This document shows, piece after piece, positions 34,918-43,173 of a DNA stretch of 64,000 bases. The position numbers were made by a program, and so were the translations under genes. Each line of letters starts with the position of its first letter. Positions within the stretch are counted from its first letter, which is position 1. The notes under the pieces are model-generated. The model saw nothing but the letters and a program-made list of their open reading frames with translations. It searched no databases and was not told where the DNA came from. The stretch is from positions 3,822,004 through 3,886,003 of the forward strand of contig NZ_CP042412.1 of NCBI RefSeq assembly GCF_007954505.1, read 5' to 3'. This DNA comes from Microbacterium sp. CBA3102. Its GTDB lineage: Bacteria; Actinomycetota; Actinomycetes; Actinomycetales; Microbacteriaceae.

Positions 34918-35222
34918 TCGCCGTACATCTGACGCGCGCCTTCCGAGTTCACGGTTGCGACGACCTCGACGCACACACCGACGAGGTGATGGAGCAGCTT
35001 CTCGCACTCGAGAGCGATTCCGTCCGCGACGCTGACGTTTCAGCATCTGCGATCGAAGAGATCGTCGAGATCTCCGTGTATGCAGTGGCGGAGACTTTCG
35101 ACGAGGCCGCCGCTATCGCTGATTCCACGATCCGAACCGCGATCCACGCGGCAAAGGGTCACACGCCGGACTGGCAGACGATTCAGACGCTTGCAGAGCG
35201 CGCGGATCTCGTCGAAGCCTGA
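34914..35222 (+). CDS. Antitoxin-like partner of the frameshifted gene
   Basis: 102 aa from ATG 34914, with AAGGAGG 4 nt upstream. Acidic, ferredoxin-like alpha-beta pattern: begins IAVHLTRAFRVHG, then VSASAIEEIVEISVYAVAET and EAAAIADSTIRTAIHAA. Similar acidic proteins accompany small basic proteins in actinophages. An antitoxin role is inferred only from pairing, charge and overlap. Confidence 0.6.
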   Translation: MIAVHLTRAFRVHGCDDLDAHTDEVMEQLLALESDSVRDADVSASAIEEIVEISVYAVAETFDEAAAIADSTIRTAIHAAKGHTPDWQTIQTLAERADLVEA

Positions 35223-35228
35223 CACGTC

Positions 35229-35486
35229 TCATCGTCGCCCGTTCGGTGGCCCCTTGTACACGTCGTCCCGTTGCTTCTTGTACGCGGCGTAGAGCCGTTC
35301 GCAAGCGTGAGAAAGGGTGTTCGACCAGCCAATGACATCGCTGTACAGGGTGACCTTATAGCGGATGACGCCTGACACGCGACGGATCTCGATACGCCCG
35401 AACGATTCCACGTCGCCCGGTGAGCGCATCACCCACACGCCCGGTTGGGGTTCGTCGGTCCAGAAGATCGGGTGCCACTGGGTCAT
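35229..35486 (-). CDS. Small phage protein, unknown function
   Basis: 85 aa from ATG 35486 (MTQWHPIFWTDEPQPGVW; ATG 35495 is an alternative). Contains FGRIEIRRVSGVIRYKVTLY, the pattern of a small beta domain common near the lysis end of actinophages. It ends 7 bp from the convergent antitoxin-like gene. Confidence 0.7.
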   Translation of the reverse strand: MTQWHPIFWTDEPQPGVWVMRSPGDVESFGRIEIRRVSGVIRYKVTLYSDVIGWSNTLSHACERLYAAYKKQRDDVYKGPPNGRR

Positions 35487-35598
35487 GTCTCCCATGATGC
35501 GGCTGACCGGGGACACTCGGGTATGGTCGGGTTCGGGTGGTCCCGCTGTCCGACGACCTGGTTCTTCCGGTGTGGGTGGGGCCGCTCCAACGACGAAC

Positions 35599-35637
35599 GA
35601 CCCCCACCATGCTCCGGGGGGAAGCATGGTGGGGGTC
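35599..35637 (-). terminator. Terminator of the phage late operon
   Basis: 14-bp perfect stem GACCCCCACCATGC/GCATGGTGGGGGTC (35599-35612, 35624-35637), 11-nt loop, directly after the last structural gene. Confidence 0.75.
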
Positions 35638-35640
35638 AGT

Positions 35641-35922
35641 TCAGTCGAGGTCTCGATCGACGGTGAGTGTCGCGTACCCGGAGTTGGGGAACGTGATGAT
35701 CTCTCCGCTGATCGTCGTTTCGAGCTCGACACGGTAGGTGCCGACAGGGAGCGTGCCGGTGAGGATATGCCGCACCAAGCCCTCCTCTGCGTCGACGATC
35801 GTGCAGGGGAGTTCGATGGGTTCACCGGTCCTGGTTCTCGCGGTGAGTCGCACGGTCGCCCCGGTGAGGTCCGCGTTGGCTTTGAACTCGACTGGGTGGG
35901 TGTCATTCTCCTTGACGATCAT
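35641..35922 (-). CDS. BppU-like phage structural protein (Ig-like domain)
   Basis: 93 aa. A short beta-sandwich: IVKENDTHPVEFKANADLTG, VRLTARTRTGEPIEL, YRVELETTISGEIITFPN. This matches the N-terminal domain of baseplate-upper or minor tail proteins. GGAGG precedes the ATG, which overlaps the stop of the repeat-rich tail gene by 4 bp. Confidence 0.7.
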   Translation of the reverse strand: MIVKENDTHPVEFKANADLTGATVRLTARTRTGEPIELPCTIVDAEEGLVRHILTGTLPVGTYRVELETTISGEIITFPNSGYATLTVDRDLD

Positions 35923-36542
35923 GCGTCCTCCAACGTTCGAGTGAAGCTCACCGGGGTGAGGGTGTGGTGCACATCCACGGGGGTGAGGGTGCGAACGTCA
36001 GGGATGACGATCACACCTTCCCCACCGGTACCGGTGACAACCAGTGCCGGGAACATGAGTGCACCCGCACCGGTCACGGCCGGAACAGTGACCGACCCCA
36101 CGCCGGTGGCCTCGAGCGGTGGGAACAGGATCGCCCCACTGCCGGAGAACACCGGCACCGTGGTCACTCCCGTGCCGGTTACGTCCAGCGCGGGGAGCGT
36201 GATCACCCCGGACCCGGTGACGCCTGGCGGGTTCTCCACAGTCCCTACACCGGTGACGGTCAGTGCGGGCAGTCCCAGCACGCCTTCTCCGGTGTAGACC
36301 GGGATCGTGCTGTTCCCGGCCCCTGAGACGCTGAATGCGGGCAGATCGACCGATCCGGCCCCCGTGTACACCGGGACCGCTGTTGTGCCCTCTCCGGTGA
36401 CGCTGAGGGCCGGGAGGCCCAGGGCGCCTGCACCGGTGAACACGGGGACGGTCGTGACGCCCTCACCTGTGACGCTCAGCGCCGGAAGACCGAGCGTCCC
36501 GGCCCCAACGACTGCGGGCGGCGGGGTGAGGTCCAATGTCAT
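35919..36542 (-). CDS. Repeat-rich tail protein segment (24-residue repeats)
   Basis: 207 aa from ATG 36542. About seven tandem repeats of 24 residues on the pattern TGAGALGLPALSVTGEG plus TTAVPVY, then a unique C-terminus (VDVHHTLTPVSFTRTL). The same repeat motif (GSGALTLPALTVSGAG) occurs once in the upstream PhoD-like protein, and the open frame continues upstream of the ATG through WDAGTSSYVERVT. This suggests the segment is the C-terminal part of that protein, split by a frameshift at 36581-36592. The ATG lacks a convincing ribosome site. Confidence 0.7.
   Translation of the reverse strand: MTLDLTPPPAVVGAGTLGLPALSVTGEGVTTVPVFTGAGALGLPALSVTGEGTTAVPVYTGAGSVDLPAFSVSGAGNSTIPVYTGEGVLGLPALTVTGVGTVENPPGVTGSGVITLPALDVTGTGVTTVPVFSGSGAILFPPLEATGVGSVTVPAVTGAGALMFPALVVTGTGGEGVIVIPDVRTLTPVDVHHTLTPVSFTRTLEDA
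35990..36530. repeat. 72-bp tandem coding repeats
   Basis: DNA encoding about seven degenerate copies of the 24-residue TGxGxLxLPALxVTGxG unit; codon-level divergence shows the copies are old but periodic. Confidence 0.8.
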
Positions 36543-38460
36543 GGTGACGCGTTCCACGTAGGAAGATGTGCCCGCATCCCACGCGCGCCCCCGAGAACAC
36601 GAGCGTGCGTGTTGTCCCCGTGTCAGTGAGCGTGTACTCCCCATGTTGCCGAGCAGAGCCTGAGACGTCCGGCCACCGACCGTTGGTGGTCGTACTGCCC
36701 CACACTTGAGCGACCGTCCCGAACGGAGCCGCCGAGATGAACGCGAACCCGCCATACGGGTTGTTTGTGCCGTCGTCGGCGGCGAGAGCGTGCGTATCTC
36801 CGTGAACCCGGATCAGGTAGTCCGTCATGCCGTTCGATGCGATGAAGTTGCCGAGCTCGACACGCTCAGTGTTGTATGCCCGCCACTCCTGCAGCGTGCC
36901 ACCCACCGAAGGTGATCCGCCCCACGGGCCGTCACCCAGCCAGATCACTGACTGTCGCGCGGCCTTCGCTGCGAGCAGCTCCGCCTTGAACCACGCCTTC
37001 TGCGCGGCGCCCAGCTTCGTCTTCGACGAGTTGTCTGTGGCGCCCCGTGCGGAGGCCACGGTGAGTTCGTCTGTCTGGATGAAGCGCCAGTTTCCGTCTA
37101 CCCATGACCGCGCCTGAACATCGGCGAGGGGCATGTCCGGCAGTGGGACTTGCTGACGGTAGGCAGTCTGGACGGCGTTCGAGGTGAACCCCGGCCACGT
37201 GCCGTCCGAGTTGGCCCCCGCACCGTCCCCATCGGAATAGGTGTACGAGAGTGCACGCGACCGGTAGAACGCCATGACGTTCGCGGCCTCGAACTCGTTC
37301 AGCCTTGCCGCTCGCAGTTGGGCGACATCGGAGGGGGCGACCGGCGTCCCCGACGATGTGATCCACGGGTATCCGAGGTCGCCGAGCATCACGTGGATCC
37401 GTGATTCGATGGCCTCGAACCTGGTGAGAGCTAGACCGAATACAGTCGATCCGGTCCAGTCGTGACATGACGTCGACGTGAAGACGATAGAGGTGGGCGT
37501 CCCGGAGGGCGTCAACGTCCAGACCGCACCGTTCATAGACGTGTCGAGTTCGCCGTCAACCTCGAGTCCCCAGTAGAACTTAGTGCCGGAGCTGAGGCCC
37601 GAGATCGAGATGTGCACATATCCGTCTGCGTCCGGCGACACGGCACCCGAGAAAACCGGCGACGTGAGCAGATCCGATGTCGTTGAGGCCTTGATCCGAC
37701 ACGACGACGCGCCTGACGTGCGCGCAGTGACCGTGAACCCGTCCGCGGTAGGTCCGCCACCCAGGTTGTAGTGCAGCGTCGGCGGACCCACGAACGTCCC
37801 TGCTCCCGAGACAGTCAGTGCGGGCAGGGTGAGAGCACCGCTGCCACCTGACCCCGACCGGATCTGTTCCCCGTCCGACGTCCACAGTTCACCGAACCGC
37901 ATCGTCAGGCCGGTGGAACCGGTCGGGTTGAACAGGCGCACGTTGTCCACCGCCGCGGCAGTGGTGGATGTGAACGTGTCATCGGGGGTTCCCGTGGTGT
38001 TCCCCGGTTCCCACAAGTACACGGTCACATCCGTGTTGTCGTACTCGAGCTCAACCCACCACACGTCACCGTTCGCGATCGTGGTGGCCGACTGACCCGC
38101 GTACGTTGTTCCACCGGACCCGGCGCGGAGGGCGAACTGTCCCCCGTTCTGGTTGCGGAGGAACAGGTCGGCCCGGTTCGTCGTCGACGAGCGCAGCAGG
38201 ATGCACGCCTGCCCAAGCGTCTGCGCCCCAGATGCGCGGTTGATCCACATACCCAGACGCCAATGCGAACCGGAAGGCGTCCACACGAGATCACGTGCGC
38301 CGGCCACCTCAACGGACTGTCCCGACGTGCCGGCGATACCAGCCTGGTAGGTCATGTTCGCTTCGGTGCCACCCGCAGACGACGCCCACGTTTCGGTTGC
38401 GGTCGTGGGGTTCGTGCCGATCGCCCCACCCGTGAACGATGAGAGCAGGGTCTTCGTCAT
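36463..38460 (-). CDS. Minor tail protein with PhoD-like phosphodiesterase domain
   Basis: 665 aa as read. N-terminal about 200 residues form a lectin/jelly-roll-like domain (VEVAGARDLVW, WWVELEYDNTDVTVYLW), then one GSGALTLPALTVSGAG repeat, an FN3-like domain (SGLSSGTKFYWGLEVDG) and a PhoD/metallophosphatase domain: FTSTSCHDW, HVMLGDLGYPW, VIWLGDGPWGG, IRVHGDTHALAADDG. After FSGAR the frame turns into an unrelated Arg/His-rich tail of about 40 residues, while the adjacent frame continues naturally (WDAGTSSYVERVT). The true protein is probably about 840 aa. Confidence 0.82.
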   Translation of the reverse strand: MTKTLLSSFTGGAIGTNPTTATETWASSAGGTEANMTYQAGIAGTSGQSVEVAGARDLVWTPSGSHWRLGMWINRASGAQTLGQACILLRSSTTNRADLFLRNQNGGQFALRAGSGGTTYAGQSATTIANGDVWWVELEYDNTDVTVYLWEPGNTTGTPDDTFTSTTAAAVDNVRLFNPTGSTGLTMRFGELWTSDGEQIRSGSGGSGALTLPALTVSGAGTFVGPPTLHYNLGGGPTADGFTVTARTSGASSCRIKASTTSDLLTSPVFSGAVSPDADGYVHISISGLSSGTKFYWGLEVDGELDTSMNGAVWTLTPSGTPTSIVFTSTSCHDWTGSTVFGLALTRFEAIESRIHVMLGDLGYPWITSSGTPVAPSDVAQLRAARLNEFEAANVMAFYRSRALSYTYSDGDGAGANSDGTWPGFTSNAVQTAYRQQVPLPDMPLADVQARSWVDGNWRFIQTDELTVASARGATDNSSKTKLGAAQKAWFKAELLAAKAARQSVIWLGDGPWGGSPSVGGTLQEWRAYNTERVELGNFIASNGMTDYLIRVHGDTHALAADDGTNNPYGGFAFISAAPFGTVAQVWGSTTTNGRWPDVSGSARQHGEYTLTDTGTTRTLVFSGARVGCGHIFLRGTRHHDIGPHPAARSRWGRDARSSGAERHR

Positions 38461-38482
38461 GTCAGCCCCTTACGTGCAGTTG

Positions 38483-38896
38483 TCAGCTAGCGGGCATCGT
38501 GACAGGCAGGGAAGTGACGTTGATCGCACCACCAGCGACGATGCTCACAGAGTCCAGGGTGAGGTCACCGCCACCACCGGTCGCCGTCACCGACATGTCG
38601 ATGATCGCCGTCCCGTCCGAGTCGGAGATCCGCGCCCACCCTGCAGTGCCCGTGGCATCCGCAGACGTGTCACCCGTGATCGCGGACGCCGCCGCGACAC
38701 CGTTCGACGCGGCACCATAGGCCGGGTCAGACATCGTGAGGGTGCCCAGGAGCGTCCCGGACGGTGCCGTGGCAGGGCCGGCAGGCTGCGAGCCCGTGTA
38801 GATCTTGAGCGTCCCCGCACCAGACCCCGCATCGATCAGGTCCACGATCGCGTCGGCCGCAGCCGACCGGGCAGCATTCGAGATACGAACAGCCAT
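38483..38896 (-). CDS. Phage minor structural protein
   Basis: 137 aa from ATG 38896. MAVRISNAARSAAADAIVDL, then LKIYTGSQPAGPATAPSGTLLG and DPAYGAAS: a family of short tail or head-decoration proteins regularly found among minor tail genes of actinophages. Ser/Thr/Ala-rich, beta-predicted. Exact role unknown. Confidence 0.75.
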   Translation of the reverse strand: MAVRISNAARSAAADAIVDLIDAGSGAGTLKIYTGSQPAGPATAPSGTLLGTLTMSDPAYGAASNGVAAASAITGDTSADATGTAGWARISDSDGTAIIDMSVTATGGGGDLTLDSVSIVAGGAINVTSLPVTMPAS

Positions 38897-38898
38897 GA

Positions 38899-39192
38899 TC
38901 AGTTCTCCGTTCGGATCTGGAAGGTCTGACCGTCCTCGGTGACCTTCACTCGCTTGTAGTAGTCGGGCTGCTTGGCGAGTCCGAGAAGCCACCCGAACTT
39001 CGGGGAAACGTACAGCTCGAACAGGCGAACGCCGAGGTAGTAGAGGCCCGCGAACAGGGCGCCGATGACGAGAGTGAGCGCCGTCTCGAATTCGGGGTCG
39101 AGCGTGATGCCCGACGTGGTGAACCATCCGAGCACGGCACCCACGATGATCGGGGTGAACGTTCGGACGAGAGAATCGAATAGAGGCTTCAT
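38899..39192 (-). CDS. Holin-like membrane protein
   Basis: 97 aa. Two hydrophobic segments (FTPIIVGAVLGWFTTSG and ALTLVIGALFAGLYYLGVRL) and a charged C-terminus. One of three consecutive small membrane proteins downstream of the endolysin gene; holin is the likely role but which of the three acts is unclear. Confidence 0.65.
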   Translation of the reverse strand: MKPLFDSLVRTFTPIIVGAVLGWFTTSGITLDPEFETALTLVIGALFAGLYYLGVRLFELYVSPKFGWLLGLAKQPDYYKRVKVTEDGQTFQIRTEN

Positions 39193-39196
39193 GCTG

Positions 39197-39463
39197 TTAC
39201 TCCTTGTAGTTCGGGTAAGGGGGAATGTCGTTGTTGTCCACGCAGGGCGCTTCGATCAGAAGCCGCCGCACCTGCGATGTGTGTTCCTCAGAGATGCGCC
39301 GTTTGCGGGCCTCCTCGTCGGCGTGATCCCACGCCCGATTCACCTCGTCACGGCGCTTACGTCCACGCCCAGACAGGGCATCGACGAGACGCTTCACGAG
39401 CTCGAGGAGGATGCCGCCAGCGCCCAGAGCGATGAGAAGGGAGACGACCTGTGCACCGTCCAT
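39197..39463 (-). CDS. Small phage membrane protein, possible lysis accessory
   Basis: 88 aa. One N-terminal helix (VVSLLIALGAGGILLELV), then a highly charged region (RGRKRRDEVNRAWDHADEEARKR shortened to RGRKRRDEVNRAWDH here) with coiled-coil character. It lies 4 bp from its neighbour, in the lysis cassette. Confidence 0.65.
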   Translation of the reverse strand: MDGAQVVSLLIALGAGGILLELVKRLVDALSGRGRKRRDEVNRAWDHADEEARKRRISEEHTSQVRRLLIEAPCVDNNDIPPYPNYKE

Positions 39464-39465
39464 CG

Positions 39466-39897
39466 TTACCCCCGAGCGCGTGGTTCGTAGCTGTACTCCT
39501 TGATGAAGAAGAACCTCAGAATGAACGGGGACGCGGCAAGCAAGATGATGCCCACCTGGGTCGCCCGTGAGCCACCCGTCTCGAGCGCCTGCCAGTGCAG
39601 CACCGCCACCACAGACAGGTAGATGGAGAGGCCGATCATGATCGGTGCGATGCCGAGGAGACGTTCAGCCCACCACCACCCCGGCAACACCGTGATCGTC
39701 CCGACGACACCACCGACGATGAACAGGCCCGCCCAGATGTTCGTCAGCACCGGACCAACCTCGCCGGCGATCGTCTGTGGCGGATTCAGCAGGGTGACCA
39801 GACCGATCAACGCGGACAGGGCGTAGATCACCAGGTAGATGACCTTCACGTGGCGGGGTTTCGTCACCTTCCCCCATGCCCGCTTCAGCGCACGCAT
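39466..39897 (-). CDS. Multi-span phage membrane protein, possible holin
   Basis: 143 aa from ATG 39897 (GTG 39909 is an alternative). Four predicted helices: VIYLVIYALSALIGLVTLL, LTNIWAGLFIVGGVVGTITV, LLGIAPIMIGLSIYLSVVAV and VGIILLAASPFILRF. It directly follows the endolysin gene, typical of a holin or phage membrane protein. Confidence 0.65.
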   Translation of the reverse strand: MRALKRAWGKVTKPRHVKVIYLVIYALSALIGLVTLLNPPQTIAGEVGPVLTNIWAGLFIVGGVVGTITVLPGWWWAERLLGIAPIMIGLSIYLSVVAVLHWQALETGGSRATQVGIILLAASPFILRFFFIKEYSYEPRARG

Positions 39898-39913
39898 CAG
39901 CTCGACCACCCCC

Positions 39914-40636
39914 TTACGGATTGGAGCGGGCGCGGTTCTTTGCCCACTCAAGAAGCCACAGCCACCTATCGCGGGACATCGGGGACTCCTTCACCCCTGC
40001 ATCCTTGAAGATGTCTGCGGTGCTGTCGTTGATGATCTGCGGCTGCTTCCCGTCGCCCCAGATGAACCGTGAACTCACCTTCGAAGAGTCGTCCTGGTTC
40101 TTCGCGATCTGCATACTCATGGTTTCTTCCTCCGTTATCGGGGTTGCAGCGCCGCCCGACTTGGCGACATGGTTCATGAAATCGATCGAATACGGCTTCC
40201 CGTTGCGGTCGTATCCGAACCGGGTGACATGGGTCGGCCACAGTGTCACGTGGGTGTGAGCACCAGGCATCGTCGAGAGCCGTGACCAGTCCTCGTAGCC
40301 GTATCCGGACGCCCCGGACAGTGCGACCGTTGAACCGGCACGGACAAACCCACGGCTGCCCATGAAGGCACGGGAAAGCGTGAGCCGCGAATGGTGCATC
40401 GACCGCCACCGCATCCCGTTGTCAAAATCGATACCGACCCACCGGCCAGTCATCGGCCCGATCGTGTCTCCGTACCCGTAGATCCGACCATCTGCCGGCG
40501 CGATTACCGGCGTGCCGATCGGAACGAACATGTCCGTTCCTGGCTCTGTAGACGGCGGATTGCGGCGCGTATGCGATGAGAACGAAGCGAAGCTCGTCGC
40601 AGGCACCGGCATGAGAAGGTTCCCTGAGCCGCCCAT
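39914..40636 (-). CDS. Endolysin with M23 peptidase domain
   Basis: 240 aa from ATG 40636. Domain of M23 metallopeptidase fold: GTDMFVPIGTPVIAPADGRI, WVGIDFDNGMRWRSMHHSRL, SGASGYGYEDW and the second Zn motif in GAHTHVTLWP. The usual first ligand His (HxGxD) is replaced; the sequence reads TEPGTDMF. The C-terminal about 70 residues form a short helix-rich tail that may bind the wall. Lysis genes follow. Cleavage of peptidoglycan peptide bridges is expected if Zn binding is retained. Confidence 0.78.
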   Translation of the reverse strand: MGGSGNLLMPVPATSFASFSSHTRRNPPSTEPGTDMFVPIGTPVIAPADGRIYGYGDTIGPMTGRWVGIDFDNGMRWRSMHHSRLTLSRAFMGSRGFVRAGSTVALSGASGYGYEDWSRLSTMPGAHTHVTLWPTHVTRFGYDRNGKPYSIDFMNHVAKSGGAATPITEEETMSMQIAKNQDDSSKVSSRFIWGDGKQPQIINDSTADIFKDAGVKESPMSRDRWLWLLEWAKNRARSNP

Positions 40637-40638
40637 GA

Positions 40639-41181
40639 TCAACCGTCCGCGGGGAACGGGGCAATAGCACCGAGATACGGTTGCCCACCTGAAACGAGAA
40701 CGACGGTGCCGCCCGTGTTGATCGTCACCTGCGTGGTCGTCGTCCCGGCACCAGTCGGAGGAAGCGCACGAATGATCGACTTCGGACGCCACCCCACCGG
40801 CAGCGTGAATGCCGCCCCCGCAGAACCGAGAGCAGGACGACCCTTCATGTAGACCACACCCCGGATGCGCCGGATCTCACACTCCTCGCCCGCCGCCGCG
40901 TTCACCCAAGAGTTCTGAAAGGTGACAGCAATCCACCCCGTGTCATCGATAGGCGTCCATGAACCCGCTCCATTCGTGCGGAACAGTCGACCAGTATCCG
41001 TCTCGGTCCAGAGCATGCCGTTACGCTGCTTCCCAGCCGGAAGCGCCTGACGTTCTTCTGACGTGCCTCCACGAATCCAGGCGAACTCGTATGCGAAGTC
41101 CACCGCGTCCTGAGAATCCTCGGGGAACGAATACAGGTCGTCATATACCGGCTTCCCGAATGAGTCCTTCGTGTTTCCCAT
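40639..41181 (-). CDS. Phage minor tail protein
   Basis: 180 aa from ATG 41181, GGAGG 7 nt upstream. N-terminus GNTKDSFGKPVYDDLYSFPE with LPAGKQRNGMLWTETDTGRLFRTN, a pattern of tail or baseplate proteins; the C-terminal half is a beta domain (EIRRIRGVVYMKGRPALG, ITLPVGW-like). Position between tail and lysis modules fits a host-contact role. Confidence 0.7.
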   Translation of the reverse strand: MGNTKDSFGKPVYDDLYSFPEDSQDAVDFAYEFAWIRGGTSEERQALPAGKQRNGMLWTETDTGRLFRTNGAGSWTPIDDTGWIAVTFQNSWVNAAAGEECEIRRIRGVVYMKGRPALGSAGAAFTLPVGWRPKSIIRALPPTGAGTTTTQVTINTGGTVVLVSGGQPYLGAIAPFPADG

Positions 41182-41182
41182 G

Positions 41183-42061
41183 TCATGGCCTCCAAGAGAT
41201 ACGAAGCGCACCAGACATTGAGTTGTCAGTGCGCGAAGAAAAGATGTTCCAACCGCCCTGGTTCAGGCCGATTCCGTACTGACCGCCTCCAGACTTGAGG
41301 GCGTTGAACCATGCGGAAGCCATTGGCGGCGACTGCCAGCCACCGCCCGGAGCCCACTCGGTGTACGCCCCAAAGGTTGGCAGCGAACCCTTCGAGGCAC
41401 GGTCGTGCAACGTGAAACGCGGCGCACTACCCTGCCTTTGGATATACGACACGAAGAACTCGAGCTTCACGAGCGTCGCGCCGGAGGGGATCGTGTCACG
41501 GATCTGGGTGCCGTAGAACCAAGCGCCATAGGAGGTGTTGCCCGCCTGCGGTCGGCCCGTCCACCATCGTGCTTGCGTGCGGTCCGTGGATCCGGTGTCA
41601 GTGACTTTGAACGTGGCCGAGCGGACAGCACCTGAGCCCGGATCGGGCGGCGGAGCCGGCGCGTCAGGTTGAACCGATAGCTTCCCTACTACGTACGGCA
41701 CCTCAGACCATGAAATACCAACGAGGTCACCGGACGACGGAGCGGTGCCCACATAGGGCATCGAGTATGCCCCGATCACGGTCTGCACATTCGCCAAGTT
41801 GCCGGAAACCGTCAAGATGGTTCCGGTTCCGGGAAGCGGTCGGCCAGGCAAAAGAAGGTGGCGTTCCCCCACCGAGACGATGTTTACCGTCTCTCCTGCG
41901 GAAGGAATGTACCCGCCTCCGAACTCCGCGATGAATCGGCTACTTCCCATATCGACGCGGGCGCTGCCCTGTTCCGTCACCTCTACAAACGTCGCCCGTC
42001 GCACCCGAACGGGGGCACGCTCACCGAGTCCCTCGAGGATGATGGCGGCTTCTTCGATCAT
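41183..42061 (-). CDS. Phage minor tail protein with galactose-binding-like C-terminus
   Basis: 292 aa. N-terminal part contains an OB/beta domain (RVRRATFVEVTEQGSARVDM, VNIVSVGERHLLLPGRPLPG). C-terminal part (RTQARWWTGRPQAGNTSYGAWFYG .. TLVKLEFFVSYIQRQGS, shortened) resembles jelly-roll modules of minor tail proteins. The start overlaps the DUF5047-like gene by 4 bp. Confidence 0.72.
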   Translation of the reverse strand: MIEEAAIILEGLGERAPVRVRRATFVEVTEQGSARVDMGSSRFIAEFGGGYIPSAGETVNIVSVGERHLLLPGRPLPGTGTILTVSGNLANVQTVIGAYSMPYVGTAPSSGDLVGISWSEVPYVVGKLSVQPDAPAPPPDPGSGAVRSATFKVTDTGSTDRTQARWWTGRPQAGNTSYGAWFYGTQIRDTIPSGATLVKLEFFVSYIQRQGSAPRFTLHDRASKGSLPTFGAYTEWAPGGGWQSPPMASAWFNALKSGGGQYGIGLNQGGWNIFSSRTDNSMSGALRISWRP

Positions 42062-43173
42062 TCCGCCACCTCCACGTTCAGAACGGTTTCACCGCCCGAG
42101 TACGCCACCTCGATCACTCGCACGGTGGACAGCTCCCCCTGCCTGGTCGGATCAACCAGAGTGAGGACGTCCCCGACTTCGCGGAGAGGGTTGAACGGCT
42201 CTTTCACTCTCCGAGTGACGGACCTCAGCCGTGCCACCTTCGGCAGTAGCTCGTCCGCGTACGCCTGGCACTGAGCCTGCGTAACGAGGAAATCCGAGCG
42301 GTACTGGAAGGTGTTCCCAGCGAACGGCGACCGCGAACCATCCTCGTTGCGGGTGCGAAGGAACCCGTCCCGAATCTCCGCCCATGCAATCAGCGGCGGA
42401 CCATTCGGATCCGGGTTCTTCCCCTCGGTCACCACCCGGTTGTAGACGTTCTCAGACCGCATCTCCGACGACACACTCAACGCACGGTCAAGCACACCCA
42501 CAGGGTCCGCCCACGCCTTCGGCAACGCCGTCAACGCACCGCTCGGCGTCAGGTGGGGCCACGCATTCGACGGAGCGAACACCTTCTCGAGCGCATCAAG
42601 ACGGTCCTCCTCGTAAGTGATATTCGCGGGAAGCACTCGGTCAACGATTGACCGGAACACTGGCAGCCCCGTCAACCGTTGCGCTTCCTCCCACATCGAC
42701 GTCGACTGCGGCGAAGCCGGGAATGCGAACGAGTCCCGGGCGATCCGCATGAAGTAGTCCGCTAGGGACAGGGACACTCGCGACTCCGCCACCAACGGCA
42801 GGCCACCATGCACCCGTTCGATCGCATACTCGACACCATCGGGCACCGAATCGAGAACAAACCTCCCCATCGAGATCCGTTCACGGAAAGCGCCGGCAGA
42901 CACGATCACGTCGACCTGGAGCTCCGCGCCGAACGGGGAAAACAGGTCACCGATGTCCCGCGGAACAATCGATTCACCGAACACGTCATCCCACAGGATC
43001 TGACACGACCCTGACCCTTGAACCTGCGCACCACGATCCCACTTGAACGCGGGCTCCAGGACACGAAGATTCTGCACCTTCGGATCATTGTCGTACAGCA
43101 AGTCGGCAGCCCACTCCACCGAATACACACCCGATGCGAGCAGGTCGCGACACTTCTCAGACACCTCACGCAT
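42058..43173 (-). CDS. Phage minor tail protein, DUF5047-like
   Basis: 371 aa. Begins REVSEKCRDLLASGVYSVEW, then GSGSCQILWDDVFGESIVP and IGDLFSPFGAELQVDVIV, and a C-terminal EVGDVLTLVDPTR-type domain as in tail-tip proteins. Overlaps both neighbours by 4-8 bp. Likely part of the tail hub. Confidence 0.78.
   Translation of the reverse strand: MREVSEKCRDLLASGVYSVEWAADLLYDNDPKVQNLRVLEPAFKWDRGAQVQGSGSCQILWDDVFGESIVPRDIGDLFSPFGAELQVDVIVSAGAFRERISMGRFVLDSVPDGVEYAIERVHGGLPLVAESRVSLSLADYFMRIARDSFAFPASPQSTSMWEEAQRLTGLPVFRSIVDRVLPANITYEEDRLDALEKVFAPSNAWPHLTPSGALTALPKAWADPVGVLDRALSVSSEMRSENVYNRVVTEGKNPDPNGPPLIAWAEIRDGFLRTRNEDGSRSPFAGNTFQYRSDFLVTQAQCQAYADELLPKVARLRSVTRRVKEPFNPLREVGDVLTLVDPTRQGELSTVRVIEVAYSGGETVLNVEVAE

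Noticed and set aside
35990..36530. Collagen-like Gly-X-Y fibre
   Set aside because: The period is 24 residues with LPALxVTG, not a three-residue Gly repeat.
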